From an uncultured Spirochaetales bacterium (lineage in GTDB: Bacteria; Spirochaetota; Spirochaetia; Sphaerochaetales; Sphaerochaetaceae), in NCBI GenBank assembly GCA_944390865.1, contig CALXRC010000007.1, positions 1 through 64,000 on the forward strand: a DNA stretch of 64,000 nucleotides, written 5' to 3'. The position numbers and the translations under genes are program-made. The notes beneath the pieces are model-generated. The model was not told the DNA's origin, searched no databases, and saw nothing but the letters and a program-made list of their open reading frames with translations. Shown here in pieces: positions 35,247-44,118 of the stretch (positions are counted from its first letter, which is position 1; each line of letters opens with the position of its first letter).

Positions 35247-36268
35247 TTCTCCTCCTTTCTCGCTTCTGCCAGGGTCTTTCCCTCAATGAACGAACAGGCA
35301 ATCTGTGTCTCCTCACTGAAGTTCTTTACACCTGTCTCTATCCACTCAATCAGAAAGCGGCATCCGAGACTTCCCATCTCGAAGCGCGGCAGACTGATTG
35401 TCGTTATCTGCGGCGTGATCACACGCGACAGATAGATTCCGTCAATACCTGTTATCGAAAGATCAGCAGGTACCCTTATTCCCCTCTCAAGAGCCGCCGC
35501 GACAGCCGCGACGGCAAGCATGTCGTTGATGCACATCAGCACTGAAAAATCAGCATGACTGTCCAGAATGGCACCTGCGGAGGCCTTGCCGCTGTCCAGA
35601 TCAAGCGGACTTGTCCAGACCAGGTCAGGATTATAGACTCCCCTGCTCTTCAGAAGAGTCACCATCCACTGAAGCCTTGTGTTGTACAGCCATGATCCCT
35701 CAGGAGACGAGAGAATTCCGATCCTTCTGTGACCAAGGGCAACAACTCTGTCAACAAGAGAACTGAGCAGATCAAGCTCATTCTGGTGAACAAGAGGCAT
35801 GCCTGCGAAGCGGACAGCGGAAGTAAACGACAGTACCTTGATTCCCTGTTCCATCGTATGCTTCAGCTCCGTCTCAATCTCGCTGTCAGGATAGAAGCCA
35901 AGGGAAATCAGGATTCCGTCAACTCCGCGGCTTGCAAGCGCACGCAGCGAAGAGACAACCTTCCGGCTGCTGCGCTCTGCATCGCAGACAAAGATGATGT
36001 AGCCCTTGCTGGCGGCATATTCCTCAACAGCGTAGATGATCTCCATGAAGAACTCATTCTTCAAAGAACCTACAATCAGGCCCAGCGTATGAGAACGGTT
36101 TGTCCTCAGGGCCTTGGCTGTCGCGCTCGGCTGATAGTTCATCTCCTGCGCAATCTTCTGAATCCGTCTTCTTGTCTCCTCTGAGACAGAAGGCTTGTTG
36201 TTCAGCGCCATAGATACTGTCGCGGCAGTCACGCCTGCTTTGGTTGCCACATCCTTGATAGTTACCAT
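35243..36268 (-). CDS. LacI-family transcriptional regulator
   Basis: 341 residues from ATG 36268, with GGAG five bases before it. The HTH (TIKDVATKAGVTAATVSMALNN, then hinge helix SATAKALRT) is intact and the rest is a periplasmic-binding-like effector domain with ILSSPEG and GIDGI blocks. It sits inside the operon and most likely controls it. CG-centred operator-like motifs lie upstream of the first gene at 45.3-45.5 kb. A sugar, sugar phosphate or nucleoside effector is expected. Confidence 0.9.
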   Translation of the reverse strand: MVTIKDVATKAGVTAATVSMALNNKPSVSEETRRRIQKIAQEMNYQPSATAKALRTNRSHTLGLIVGSLKNEFFMEIIYAVEEYAASKGYIIFVCDAERSSRKVVSSLRALASRGVDGILISLGFYPDSEIETELKHTMEQGIKVLSFTSAVRFAGMPLVHQNELDLLSSLVDRVVALGHRRIGILSSPEGSWLYNTRLQWMVTLLKSRGVYNPDLVWTSPLDLDSGKASAGAILDSHADFSVLMCINDMLAVAAVAAALERGIRVPADLSITGIDGIYLSRVITPQITTISLPRFEMGSLGCRFLIEWIETGVKNFSEETQIACSFIEGKTLAEARKEEK

Positions 36269-36270
36269 TA

Positions 36271-36942
36271 TCACTCCAGACAAGCTGAGAATCTGTCTAT
36301 ATTCTCTTCCAAACCTCCATCTTTTGAAAAGATGCACAATGCCCCTGCGACTAAATCATCAGCACCGGCACTCACACACTTTGCAGCATTCTCAAAACTG
36401 ATTCCGCCGTCAACAAGTATCCTGAACGGGAAACCCTTATCAAGCCTTAGGGAGGAAAGCGTCCTGACCCTGTCAAGTGTGTCATCTATGAAGCGCTGTC
36501 CGGCAAAGCCCGGCTTTACTCCCATCATGATGACATAGTCAGTCATCCCGAGCCAGGGCTCAAGCTCATGCACAGCCTGATGAGGGCTGAGCACAAGTCC
36601 GGCTTTTGCTCCGCCTGATTTTATCATCCTCAGCAGTGCAGGGATATCAAGATCAGTGCGCTCGCTGTGAAACGCGACAGCAGCGGCTCCGCATTCCAGA
36701 CTTGTCCTGATGTCGCGTTCAACCTCGCCTGTCATCAGATGGACATCGCACGGCGTGTCCGTGTATGAGCTGACTGCTTTCAGATAATCGAAATTGAGAC
36801 AGTAGTTCGGAACGAAATTGCCGTCCATGATGTCGATGTGATAACTCGCCACCTTTGCCCTGTCCATGATATCGATCTGATTTCTGAGATCAAGATAGTC
36901 AGCACAGGCAAGCGTCGGGAAAATTCCGGCCTTACTCTTCAT
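36271..36942 (-). CDS. ribulose-phosphate 3-epimerase-like protein
   Basis: 223 residues from ATG 36942 (AGGA site). It has the Rpe barrel motifs: HIDIMDGNFVPN (metal His and catalytic Asp), VAFHSE, MGVKPGFAGQRF and LVDGGISFENA. Length and motifs fit Rpe or allulose-6-phosphate 3-epimerase. The segment NYCLNFDYLKAV differs from typical Rpe, so a hexulose or other phospho-sugar is possible. Its start overlaps the sulfatase stop by 11 bases. Confidence 0.82.
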   Translation of the reverse strand: MKSKAGIFPTLACADYLDLRNQIDIMDRAKVASYHIDIMDGNFVPNYCLNFDYLKAVSSYTDTPCDVHLMTGEVERDIRTSLECGAAAVAFHSERTDLDIPALLRMIKSGGAKAGLVLSPHQAVHELEPWLGMTDYVIMMGVKPGFAGQRFIDDTLDRVRTLSSLRLDKGFPFRILVDGGISFENAAKCVSAGADDLVAGALCIFSKDGGLEENIDRFSACLE

Positions 36943-38461
36943 AAGTCTTCCTCGCACTGCTGATCAGCCAGTCAGGATCTACTGTATCCCCGCTTGACTT
37001 CATCAGCTTTCTCAGCTCATCCCTGAGCTCATCACGCTTTGGGAAAAAGGCAGGATCCTGACTGAGGTTGTTCATCTCATAAGGATCTTTGCCAAGATCA
37101 TAAAGCTGCTCAAGATCGTGTTCTGTCACAACGTACTTCCAGCCATCCTTGTAGACAAGCCGGCTGATGATAGTGCAGCCGTAGCCATGTCCGTAGCTTT
37201 CGCACATCAGGCTGTTTCTCCAGTCACACTTCTCTCCTCTTGCAAGGGGAAGCAGGGACTGTCCGTCACAGCCTTTTCTGAAGCTCAGGCCTGCGGCATC
37301 CATCATTGTCGGCGCCGTATCGCAGGTGAAGACAAGATGATCGTCGCTCTGGTGCGGCGCAATAACACCCTTCCAGCTCATGGCATACGGAACTCTCATC
37401 ACTTCTTCGCTCATATGGCTGTTCTTGTCGAAATGACCTCCGTGGCTGGCAATGGCGTCTCCATGGTCAGTAGCCCATATGATGAGTGTGTTGTCATCAA
37501 GACCAAGCTCTCTGACCTTGTCAACAATCATTCCGCCTGCGGCATCAATCATTGTAATATGAGCATAGCAGCGTGCAAGAATCTTCTGCCAGTCAGACCA
37601 CGGGAGAGCTGAAGGCACCTTGATCCACTCACCATCCTCAGTCATCGGATGGCTCAGCTCCATTCTGAAGACATCCGGCTGACCTTTGAGGTCATCCCTG
37701 AATGAAGGGTACTCGCCGATATCCTCAGGTTTGTACATCGAAGCAAACTCCTCTGTCGGGAAGAAAGGCTGATGAGGGCCCCAGAAATGAACCTGAAGCA
37801 TAAAGGGCCTGTCGCTTTCCGTCCTGCTGAGCTCCTCCAGCCTGTCCATGGCCAGATGCGCGAGGAAGAAGGCTTCATGCGTCTCCTTGGGCGTGGTTGT
37901 TATTCCGACGGCATGCTCACCGCACCAGCCTGTCCTGCAGGAATAGTCAGCTCCGGCTTTCAGTCCGGGGAAATAACCCTGGCTGACATAGGAGTCTGTC
38001 ATGAACGCATATTCCACATGATGGCTGGCCGGAGGAAGATTGTTCTTCTTCAGATAATCCTCGTACTCCGGAGTTATGTACGGGTTGCCATAGCTTGTGT
38101 AGGAAAAGCCCTCACAGTGATGGTCACGGGCATCTCCGGGACCGGCATGCCACTTGCCATAGTAATAGTTTCTGTAGCCGTTCTCATATAGGCTGTCCAG
38201 GATTACCTCATCATCATACGGCGGATCATTCTCGTTGTGGACCTGCTTGTGATTATGAGGATACAGGCCAGTCAGCATTGTCCTTCGGGCCGGTCCGCAC
38301 ATAGGAGTGACGCAGCGGGCCTGAGAAAAGGAGATGCCTGTATCGGCAAAGGCTTCAAAGCAGGGGCGCTTTGGCATTACGCCCCCTTTGTAAAGTCCGT
38401 GGCCGAAATAGGCCTGATGGTCCTGGAGAATATATATGATATTTGGCTTTCTCTCAGCCAT
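36932..38461 (-). CDS. sulfatase-superfamily enzyme
   Basis: 509 residues. The formylglycine signature C-x-P-x-R is at C55-G-P-A-R59, followed by RTMLTGLYPHNH. YYYGKWHAG, WATDHGD and SHGGH give further metal and sulfate ligands. There is no signal peptide, so it works in the cytoplasm on something imported. Cys in the signature needs a formylglycine-forming enzyme, not found in the window. A phosphodiesterase activity is also possible in this superfamily. Its start abuts the nucleoside hydrolase stop at 38461. Confidence 0.88.
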   Translation of the reverse strand: MAERKPNIIYILQDHQAYFGHGLYKGGVMPKRPCFEAFADTGISFSQARCVTPMCGPARRTMLTGLYPHNHKQVHNENDPPYDDEVILDSLYENGYRNYYYGKWHAGPGDARDHHCEGFSYTSYGNPYITPEYEDYLKKNNLPPASHHVEYAFMTDSYVSQGYFPGLKAGADYSCRTGWCGEHAVGITTTPKETHEAFFLAHLAMDRLEELSRTESDRPFMLQVHFWGPHQPFFPTEEFASMYKPEDIGEYPSFRDDLKGQPDVFRMELSHPMTEDGEWIKVPSALPWSDWQKILARCYAHITMIDAAGGMIVDKVRELGLDDNTLIIWATDHGDAIASHGGHFDKNSHMSEEVMRVPYAMSWKGVIAPHQSDDHLVFTCDTAPTMMDAAGLSFRKGCDGQSLLPLARGEKCDWRNSLMCESYGHGYGCTIISRLVYKDGWKYVVTEHDLEQLYDLGKDPYEMNNLSQDPAFFPKRDELRDELRKLMKSSGDTVDPDWLISSARKTYEE

Positions 38462-39465
38462 CAGCCGTACCTCCTGACGGAATCCAGGAAGAGACTGATG
38501 AACTTTTCGCGGTCGATGCTCTCAAGCAAAGTGAGGTTGCGTTCAGCATCGCTCTTCTTGTAGTAGTCATTCTTGTCGATCAGCGTGAAGCCTGTTGTCA
38601 GTTCTCCCTTTGTCTCAACATCGCAGTAGTATTTTGCGCTTGTGAAAAGCGAGGGATCAATCACATAGGCGACTGTTGCCGGATCATGAAGCGTGACAAG
38701 CTCTTCCTTAGCAGCCTTCAGCCTGTTTTCCGATATCTCCTCCTCGCCCTCTCCGCCAATCACCTCATCGCTCTTGATCTTGGTGATGCCGTAGCTGTTG
38801 ATGATGCTTGCGGCAAAAGTGGCGACAGGAGTGTTCATCTGCTCGAGCATCTTCACCTCTTCTGGGGTGATGACAGCTGTCTTTGTAAGCTCAAGAGGAC
38901 ATGAGACAAACGGGATTCCGGCAAAGGCGACAATCCTGAAGGCCTCAGGATCAACGAGAACGTTGAAGGTTGAGAGGCTTGTGGGATTTCCGCAGTGATA
39001 GCTGGTTCCCATAAAGACAATCTTTCTGATCTTGTCCTTGACTTCAGGATGCTCTCTCAGAAGCTTCGCAATGTTTGTCAGAGGACCGATTGCAAGGATG
39101 CTCACAGCCTCATCACTCTCCTTGAGAAGCGAGCAGAGGAAGGAGACAGCGTCCTGGCTGACAAGATTGTCAGTATAGTTTTTCTCGAATGTCCATCCGC
39201 GAAGTCCGCTTACTCCGTGAACTCCGCTGGCTTTAAGGCTCTCCCGCTCAAGCGGTTTGGACTCTCCCTTTGCGATCCTGATATCATCACGGCCAAGGAA
39301 ATGGCAGACGTTGCAGGTGTTTCTTGTAGTGTTCTCCACATCGACATTTCCGGCAACTGTCGTGATTCCGATGATGTCAAGTTCAGGACGTGAGAGCGCA
39401 AGCACAAGTGCCAGGGCATCATCGATACCTGTATCACAGTCTATAATGACTCGTTCTTTACTCAT
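38461..39465 (-). CDS. inosine-uridine-type nucleoside hydrolase
   Basis: 334 residues. VIIDCDTGIDDALALVLAL at the N-terminus binds Ca2+ and ribose; GNVDVENTTRNT, LAIGPLTNIAKLL and TLHDPATVAYV (His and Asp) complete the active site. The family splits nucleosides into base and free ribose. Next to a nucleoside-type ABC transporter it is the probable first catabolic step. Overlaps the sulfatase by one base. Confidence 0.9.
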   Translation of the reverse strand: MSKERVIIDCDTGIDDALALVLALSRPELDIIGITTVAGNVDVENTTRNTCNVCHFLGRDDIRIAKGESKPLERESLKASGVHGVSGLRGWTFEKNYTDNLVSQDAVSFLCSLLKESDEAVSILAIGPLTNIAKLLREHPEVKDKIRKIVFMGTSYHCGNPTSLSTFNVLVDPEAFRIVAFAGIPFVSCPLELTKTAVITPEEVKMLEQMNTPVATFAASIINSYGITKIKSDEVIGGEGEEEISENRLKAAKEELVTLHDPATVAYVIDPSLFTSAKYYCDVETKGELTTGFTLIDKNDYYKKSDAERNLTLLESIDREKFISLFLDSVRRYG

Positions 39466-39475
39466 AAGTTATCCC

Positions 39476-40411
39476 CTATTTTTCTGTAGCATACTTTGTG
39501 TAAGGCTTGCCGCCTGAGGTGATTCCGAAGTACTTCATCTTCCTGCTTGTAACGGCAAGGATGATCAGGATTGCCAGATAAGGAATCATCTGGATGAAGT
39601 CGCTTGGTATCGGATTTGACGGAATGGTCTGCAGATACAGCTGCAAGGCATCAAAGAAACCGAAAATCATAGCTGATCCATAGGAGAGCAGAGGATTCCA
39701 GCGTCCCATCGTAACAGCACCAAGGGCAAGATAGCCTCGTCCTGAAACCATGCCTTCCTGGAACAGGTTCATCTGTCCGATTGAAAGCATCGCGCCTCCA
39801 AGACCTCCCAGAAGACCTGAAGCAAGGACTGAGATGTAGCGCACGCGGTGGACATTGATTCCGCAGGTCTCTGCCATTGTCGGATTCTCGCCTACAGCAG
39901 TGATATGGAAGCCAAAGCGCGTGAACTTGAAAAGCAGCGTGACAAGTATCAGAGCGATGAAGCCGAGATAGACAAAGGGTGAAAGATGCGAAAGGAAGCC
40001 GCCGATCAGAGGCACTGATGCCAGGAAGCCGGTTGTCGGGAGGTTGTTGACCTGAGCACTGCTTCCGCTCTGACCGAAGAATGCCTCGACGCCTACGCCG
40101 CAGATGCCTTCTGCCAGAAGAACGAGAGCCATAGAGCTGACAGCCTGCTTTGCACCGACTGTGATTGTGAGGACACAGTGGATAGCAGAGATCAGGATTC
40201 CTGTCAGGATTGCAAACAGGATGCCTACCCATGGGCTGCCTGTGTAATAGGAACCGACAACTGCCGCAAAGGCGCCTGCAGTCATGATTCCCTCAAGACC
40301 GATGTTGTTGACACCTGAACGCTCTGAGACGACTCCGCCGAGGGCTGTGAATGCAATAGGAGTTCCCATTCTCAATGTTGTTGGTATCATGTATGAGATA
40401 AATTCGAACAT
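39476..40411 (-). CDS. ABC transporter permease, nucleoside/BMP type
   Basis: 311 residues, about eight helices, GGVVSERSGVNNIGLEGIM near the start is the hallmark of the BMP-type (YufQ/NupQ) permease. It pairs with the permease at 40422, forming the channel of the transporter powered by the ATPase at 41459. Confidence 0.9.
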   Translation of the reverse strand: MFEFISYMIPTTLRMGTPIAFTALGGVVSERSGVNNIGLEGIMTAGAFAAVVGSYYTGSPWVGILFAILTGILISAIHCVLTITVGAKQAVSSMALVLLAEGICGVGVEAFFGQSGSSAQVNNLPTTGFLASVPLIGGFLSHLSPFVYLGFIALILVTLLFKFTRFGFHITAVGENPTMAETCGINVHRVRYISVLASGLLGGLGGAMLSIGQMNLFQEGMVSGRGYLALGAVTMGRWNPLLSYGSAMIFGFFDALQLYLQTIPSNPIPSDFIQMIPYLAILIILAVTSRKMKYFGITSGGKPYTKYATEK

Positions 40412-40421
40412 TTCCTTCCTC

Positions 40422-41462
40422 CTATTTTCTGCGGTTCATATAATAGCGGATGAGGTTTTCAAGACAGATGAAAACGACAACCAGGCCCTGGATGATTCCG
40501 ACCATGTCAGAAGAAACGCCGACAGTCGCCTGCATCAGGAAGCTGCCTGATCTCATCATGCCGAAAAAGAATCCGGTCAGGATGATGGCAAACGGGTTGT
40601 TTCTGGCCATGAGGGCAATAGGAATGCCTGAAAAGCCATAGCCGGAAGAGAAGCCGTTGACCATTCGCTTGAGGCTGCCTGAAATCTCAATTCCTCCGGC
40701 AAGACCGGCGATGGCACCTGAGATGAGAAGAGCCATGAACATGTTCTTCTTCACGTTGATGCCGCTGAACTCACTGGCTGTCCTGTTAAGGCCTACAGCG
40801 GTCATTTCATAGCCCTTTGTCGTCTTGTTCATGTAAATATAGATGAGCACGACAGCAAGGATCATGAGTATGAAGCCAAGGTTCAGCTGGTAAGGACTTG
40901 GCAGGATGTTGGGAAGTGTGGCGCTGGCCAGAAGCGGATCTGTTGCAGGAGCGCTTGTTGCACCGTGGAACGGTCCCATTACGCAGTACTGCACAAAGAA
41001 CTGGACAACATAGTTCAGCATGATTGTGCTGATGACGACACTGACATTGCAGCTTGAGTTGAGAATGGCAGGGAAGAATGCTATCAGGGCACCGCCAAGC
41101 ATGCCTGCAAGTATTGTCGCAGCCAGATGAAGCGGTCCTGGAAGCGGCACGTAAATGCCTACAAGACCGGCACACAGCCCGCCGAACATCAGCTGGCCTT
41201 CAACACCGATGTTGAATGCTGATGACTTAAAGGCAACGGCAACAGCCAGTCCGGCAAGGATAAGCGGCACGGATGTTTTAAGTGTCATCGTAAGAGACAC
41301 AAGAGACCCCATTGAACCCTTGATGAGCGCACCGTATGCGCTTATCGGGTTGTATCCCATTGCCAGAATGATGACTGCGCCGACAATAAGAGACAAAAGC
41401 ACAGCAATGAAGGAAATGAGGAACTGCTGCAGTATGTCTTTCTGTTTGCTTGAGATTGTCAT
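40422..41462 (-). CDS. ABC transporter permease, nucleoside/BMP type (NupP-like)
   Basis: 346 residues, about nine helices. AFKSSAFNIGVEGQLMFGGL and GLNRTASEFSGINVKK are the conserved blocks of the larger permease in BMP-type nucleoside transporters. Its start overlaps the ATPase stop (41459-41462), so translation is coupled. Confidence 0.9.
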   Translation of the reverse strand: MTISSKQKDILQQFLISFIAVLLSLIVGAVIILAMGYNPISAYGALIKGSMGSLVSLTMTLKTSVPLILAGLAVAVAFKSSAFNIGVEGQLMFGGLCAGLVGIYVPLPGPLHLAATILAGMLGGALIAFFPAILNSSCNVSVVISTIMLNYVVQFFVQYCVMGPFHGATSAPATDPLLASATLPNILPSPYQLNLGFILMILAVVLIYIYMNKTTKGYEMTAVGLNRTASEFSGINVKKNMFMALLISGAIAGLAGGIEISGSLKRMVNGFSSGYGFSGIPIALMARNNPFAIILTGFFFGMMRSGSFLMQATVGVSSDMVGIIQGLVVVFICLENLIRYYMNRRK

Positions 41463-42988
41463 TCATTTCCTCCTTTCTTTGAGCCGAGCATGAGATAGCC
41501 CAGACTTTCCTTATCGGCAGTAGCCGCATCGACAACAGCAACAATCTTTCCGTCAAAGATGACAGCGATCTTATCGCTGACAGCAAGAATCTCATCCAGC
41601 TCCATGGAAATGAGCAGGACAGCCTTGTTTTCGTTCCTCAGCCTGATCAGAGTATCCTGAACCGAGTCTGAGGCACCGATATCAAGACCGCGGGTCGGCT
41701 GGATTGCAACATAGAGCTTAGGATCGTTGTTTGCCTCTCTCGCGATGACGATCTTCTGCTGGTTTCCTCCCGAAAGGGTTCCGGCTGCAACCTGAATGTT
41801 CGCCAGCCTGATGTCATAATCCTTCGCCAGCTTTTCAGCATTCTCGTTGATCGCATCCTTTTTGAGCCAGAAGCCGTGCTTTGAATATGCAGGCAGGTAG
41901 TGCTGGCCGAGAATTAGGTTGTAGGCTACTGAATACTGGAGGACAAGACTTTCCTTCTGTCGGTCTTCCGCGACATAGCCAAGGCCCATGTCACGGCGTT
42001 CCTTGACTGTATGGCCGATCATGTCCTCTCCGTTGAACAGGATCTGTCCGCTGTCAGGCTTGAAGAGGCCGAGGATGCATTTCTCCATCTCCTCCTGTCC
42101 GTTTCCGTCAACGCCGGCAATTCCGACAATCTCTCCTTCATGGACAGACAGATCGAGCCCCTTGAGCTTTTCATTGCCCTCAACATTTGTATAGTGAAGA
42201 TCCTTGATCGAGAGAACTTCCTTTCCGGGCTTTATGTCAGCCCTGCTCTTTCGTCCGGTATCAACACTGTGGCCGACCATCATGCGTGTGATCTCGTCTA
42301 TGCTCGTATCACAGATGGCCCTTGTTCCGATGACCTCGCCCCTTCTGATGACTGTGACATGATCAGAGACCTTCATGACTTCGGCCAGCTTGTGGCTGAT
42401 GAAGATGATGGTCTTGCCCTTCTCCTTGAGAGAAAGGAGAATGTCGCAGAACTCATCGATCAGGTGAGGCGGAAGCACTGCAGTCGGCTCGTCGAAGATG
42501 AGGATGTCCGCCTGGCGGTACAGAACCTTGATAATCTCAACCCTCTGCTGCTCAGGAACTGAGAGCTCTCCCACTTTCTTTGTCACATCGATGTTGAGTT
42601 CATATTTGTCTGAGATTGCCTGGACTTCCTCGACAGCCTTTTTCCTGTCAATCTTCAGCGAAGTGCCCGGCTCCTGTCCGATAATAACGTTTTCCATCAC
42701 AGAGAGCTTCGGAATCAGCATGAAATGCTGGTGAACCATTCCGATGCCTGCTCTGTTGCTGTCTCTCGGGCTTGAGAATTTTTCTTCCTTCCCGTTGATG
42801 ATGATCTGTCCTTCATCTGGTACCAGAAGACCAAAAAGGATGTTCATCAGGGTTGATTTGCCTGCACCGTTCTCACCGGCAAGGGCGTGAATTTCGCCCT
42901 TGCGCACTGAGAATGTGATGTTATTGTTTGCGACAACCCCGGGAAAGCGCTTTGTAATGCCCTTCAGTTCAATTGCGTATTCAGCCAT
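41459..42988 (-). CDS. ABC transporter ATP-binding protein with two nucleotide-binding domains
   Basis: 509 residues. The first NBD has GENGAGKSTLMN (Walker A), LSVPEQQRVEI (signature) and LIFDEPTAVL (Walker B). The second has a degenerate Walker A (GVDGNGQEE), GGNQQKIVIAR and the GLDIGA motif. This sugar-type (RbsA-like) tandem is typical of nucleoside ABC importers. GGAGG precedes the ATG. It powers the two permeases encoded downstream. Confidence 0.93.
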   Translation of the reverse strand: MAEYAIELKGITKRFPGVVANNNITFSVRKGEIHALAGENGAGKSTLMNILFGLLVPDEGQIIINGKEEKFSSPRDSNRAGIGMVHQHFMLIPKLSVMENVIIGQEPGTSLKIDRKKAVEEVQAISDKYELNIDVTKKVGELSVPEQQRVEIIKVLYRQADILIFDEPTAVLPPHLIDEFCDILLSLKEKGKTIIFISHKLAEVMKVSDHVTVIRRGEVIGTRAICDTSIDEITRMMVGHSVDTGRKSRADIKPGKEVLSIKDLHYTNVEGNEKLKGLDLSVHEGEIVGIAGVDGNGQEEMEKCILGLFKPDSGQILFNGEDMIGHTVKERRDMGLGYVAEDRQKESLVLQYSVAYNLILGQHYLPAYSKHGFWLKKDAINENAEKLAKDYDIRLANIQVAAGTLSGGNQQKIVIAREANNDPKLYVAIQPTRGLDIGASDSVQDTLIRLRNENKAVLLISMELDEILAVSDKIAVIFDGKIVAVVDAATADKESLGYLMLGSKKGGNE

Positions 42989-43012
42989 CTTTCCTCCTGG
43001 TGGAAATGCCTT

Positions 43013-44086
43013 TTACTGAGCGTTGAATGCGTTGTAATCAGCTTCTGTCTGCGGCGGTACGAGCTCTCCGCTGATGATTGCTGCAGAGATCTCATCAAGC
43101 TGAGACTGGATCTCAGGTGTGATCATTGCAAGCAGGTCCTCATTCATATTTGTATATCTGACGATGACACCGTCATTGGAAAGACCGAGGCTTGTCGGAG
43201 AAGATGTGTCGAAGTTTCCGTTCTCCACATAGTCTGTGACGATTGCCAGGATTGTCTGGTCAACAGGCTTCACAAGAGAAGCGATGATCTTGTCAGGCAT
43301 CTGATCGAACTGGCCCTTGGCAGCTCCGAAGCAGTATCTGCCCTCTCCTGCGCTGGCAGCGGCATTGAATACGCCAACATTGCATGCACCGGCAAAGCAG
43401 GACACGATATCAGCACCTCTTGAGTACATTGCGTTTGCAACTTCCTGTCCCTTGTTGATATCTGTATAGCTGTTTGTGTAGGCGGACTGTACAGTGATGT
43501 CCGGGTTGATGTACTCAGCACCGGCCTTGAAGCCCCAGGTGAAACGCTCCTGCACGATATCGCCGGAAACGGCTGCGACAGAACCTACGTTGCCTGTCTG
43601 GCTGAGCAGAGCTGCGAGAGAGCCGATGAGGAAGGCGCCTTCCTGCTCTGCGTAGACAGTTGTCATGACGTTAGCCGGCATTCCATCTGCCTCATTCAGA
43701 TAGAGGAACTTGACATCGGGATACTCAAGTGCAACCTCAACCATCGCATCTGCATACTCGGCAGAACCGATGACAATGAAGTTGACGCCCTGTGCGATCA
43801 GAGTTCTCAGGCTGTTGCCTGCATCAGCGATGTCAGGAACTTCAAGACAGATATTCTCAAACCCGTACTTCTCGCCTACTGCTTCGATGCCGTCTCTGAT
43901 GTCATCGTTGAAGCTCTGGGTTCCGTAAATCTGCGCGATCATTCCAAGCTTGAGTGTCACGGCCTCATCCTGGGATGCAGCGGAGGCGCTTGACGATGAT
44001 GAGCTTGATGAATCACTGCCGGAACAGGCTGTGAAAGCCATCAGGACGACAAGCATCAGTGCCATTAGTTTGATAATCTTCTTCAT
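43013..44086 (-). CDS. BMP-family nucleoside-binding lipoprotein
   Basis: 357 residues. Signal with lipobox AFTAC at Cys 21, then a poly-Ser linker (residues 23-40). The mature part follows the BMP fold: LKLGMIAQIYGTQSFND, NFIVIGSAEYADAM and the C-terminal KPVDQTILAIVTDYVENG. Related spirochaete proteins (TmpC/PnrA) bind purine nucleosides. It delivers the substrate to the ABC transporter. AAGGAG precedes the ATG. Confidence 0.92.
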   Translation of the reverse strand: MKKIIKLMALMLVVLMAFTACSGSDSSSSSSSSASAASQDEAVTLKLGMIAQIYGTQSFNDDIRDGIEAVGEKYGFENICLEVPDIADAGNSLRTLIAQGVNFIVIGSAEYADAMVEVALEYPDVKFLYLNEADGMPANVMTTVYAEQEGAFLIGSLAALLSQTGNVGSVAAVSGDIVQERFTWGFKAGAEYINPDITVQSAYTNSYTDINKGQEVANAMYSRGADIVSCFAGACNVGVFNAAASAGEGRYCFGAAKGQFDQMPDKIIASLVKPVDQTILAIVTDYVENGNFDTSSPTSLGLSNDGVIVRYTNMNEDLLAMITPEIQSQLDEISAAIISGELVPPQTEADYNAFNAQ

Positions 44087-44118
44087 TTGACTCTCCTTTT
44101 TTTGTATGTTTACCTGGG

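Noticed and set aside
42011-42562. 183-codon plus-strand frame within the ABC ATPase gene
   Set aside because: Shadow frame; the ATPase motifs on the minus strand are decisive.
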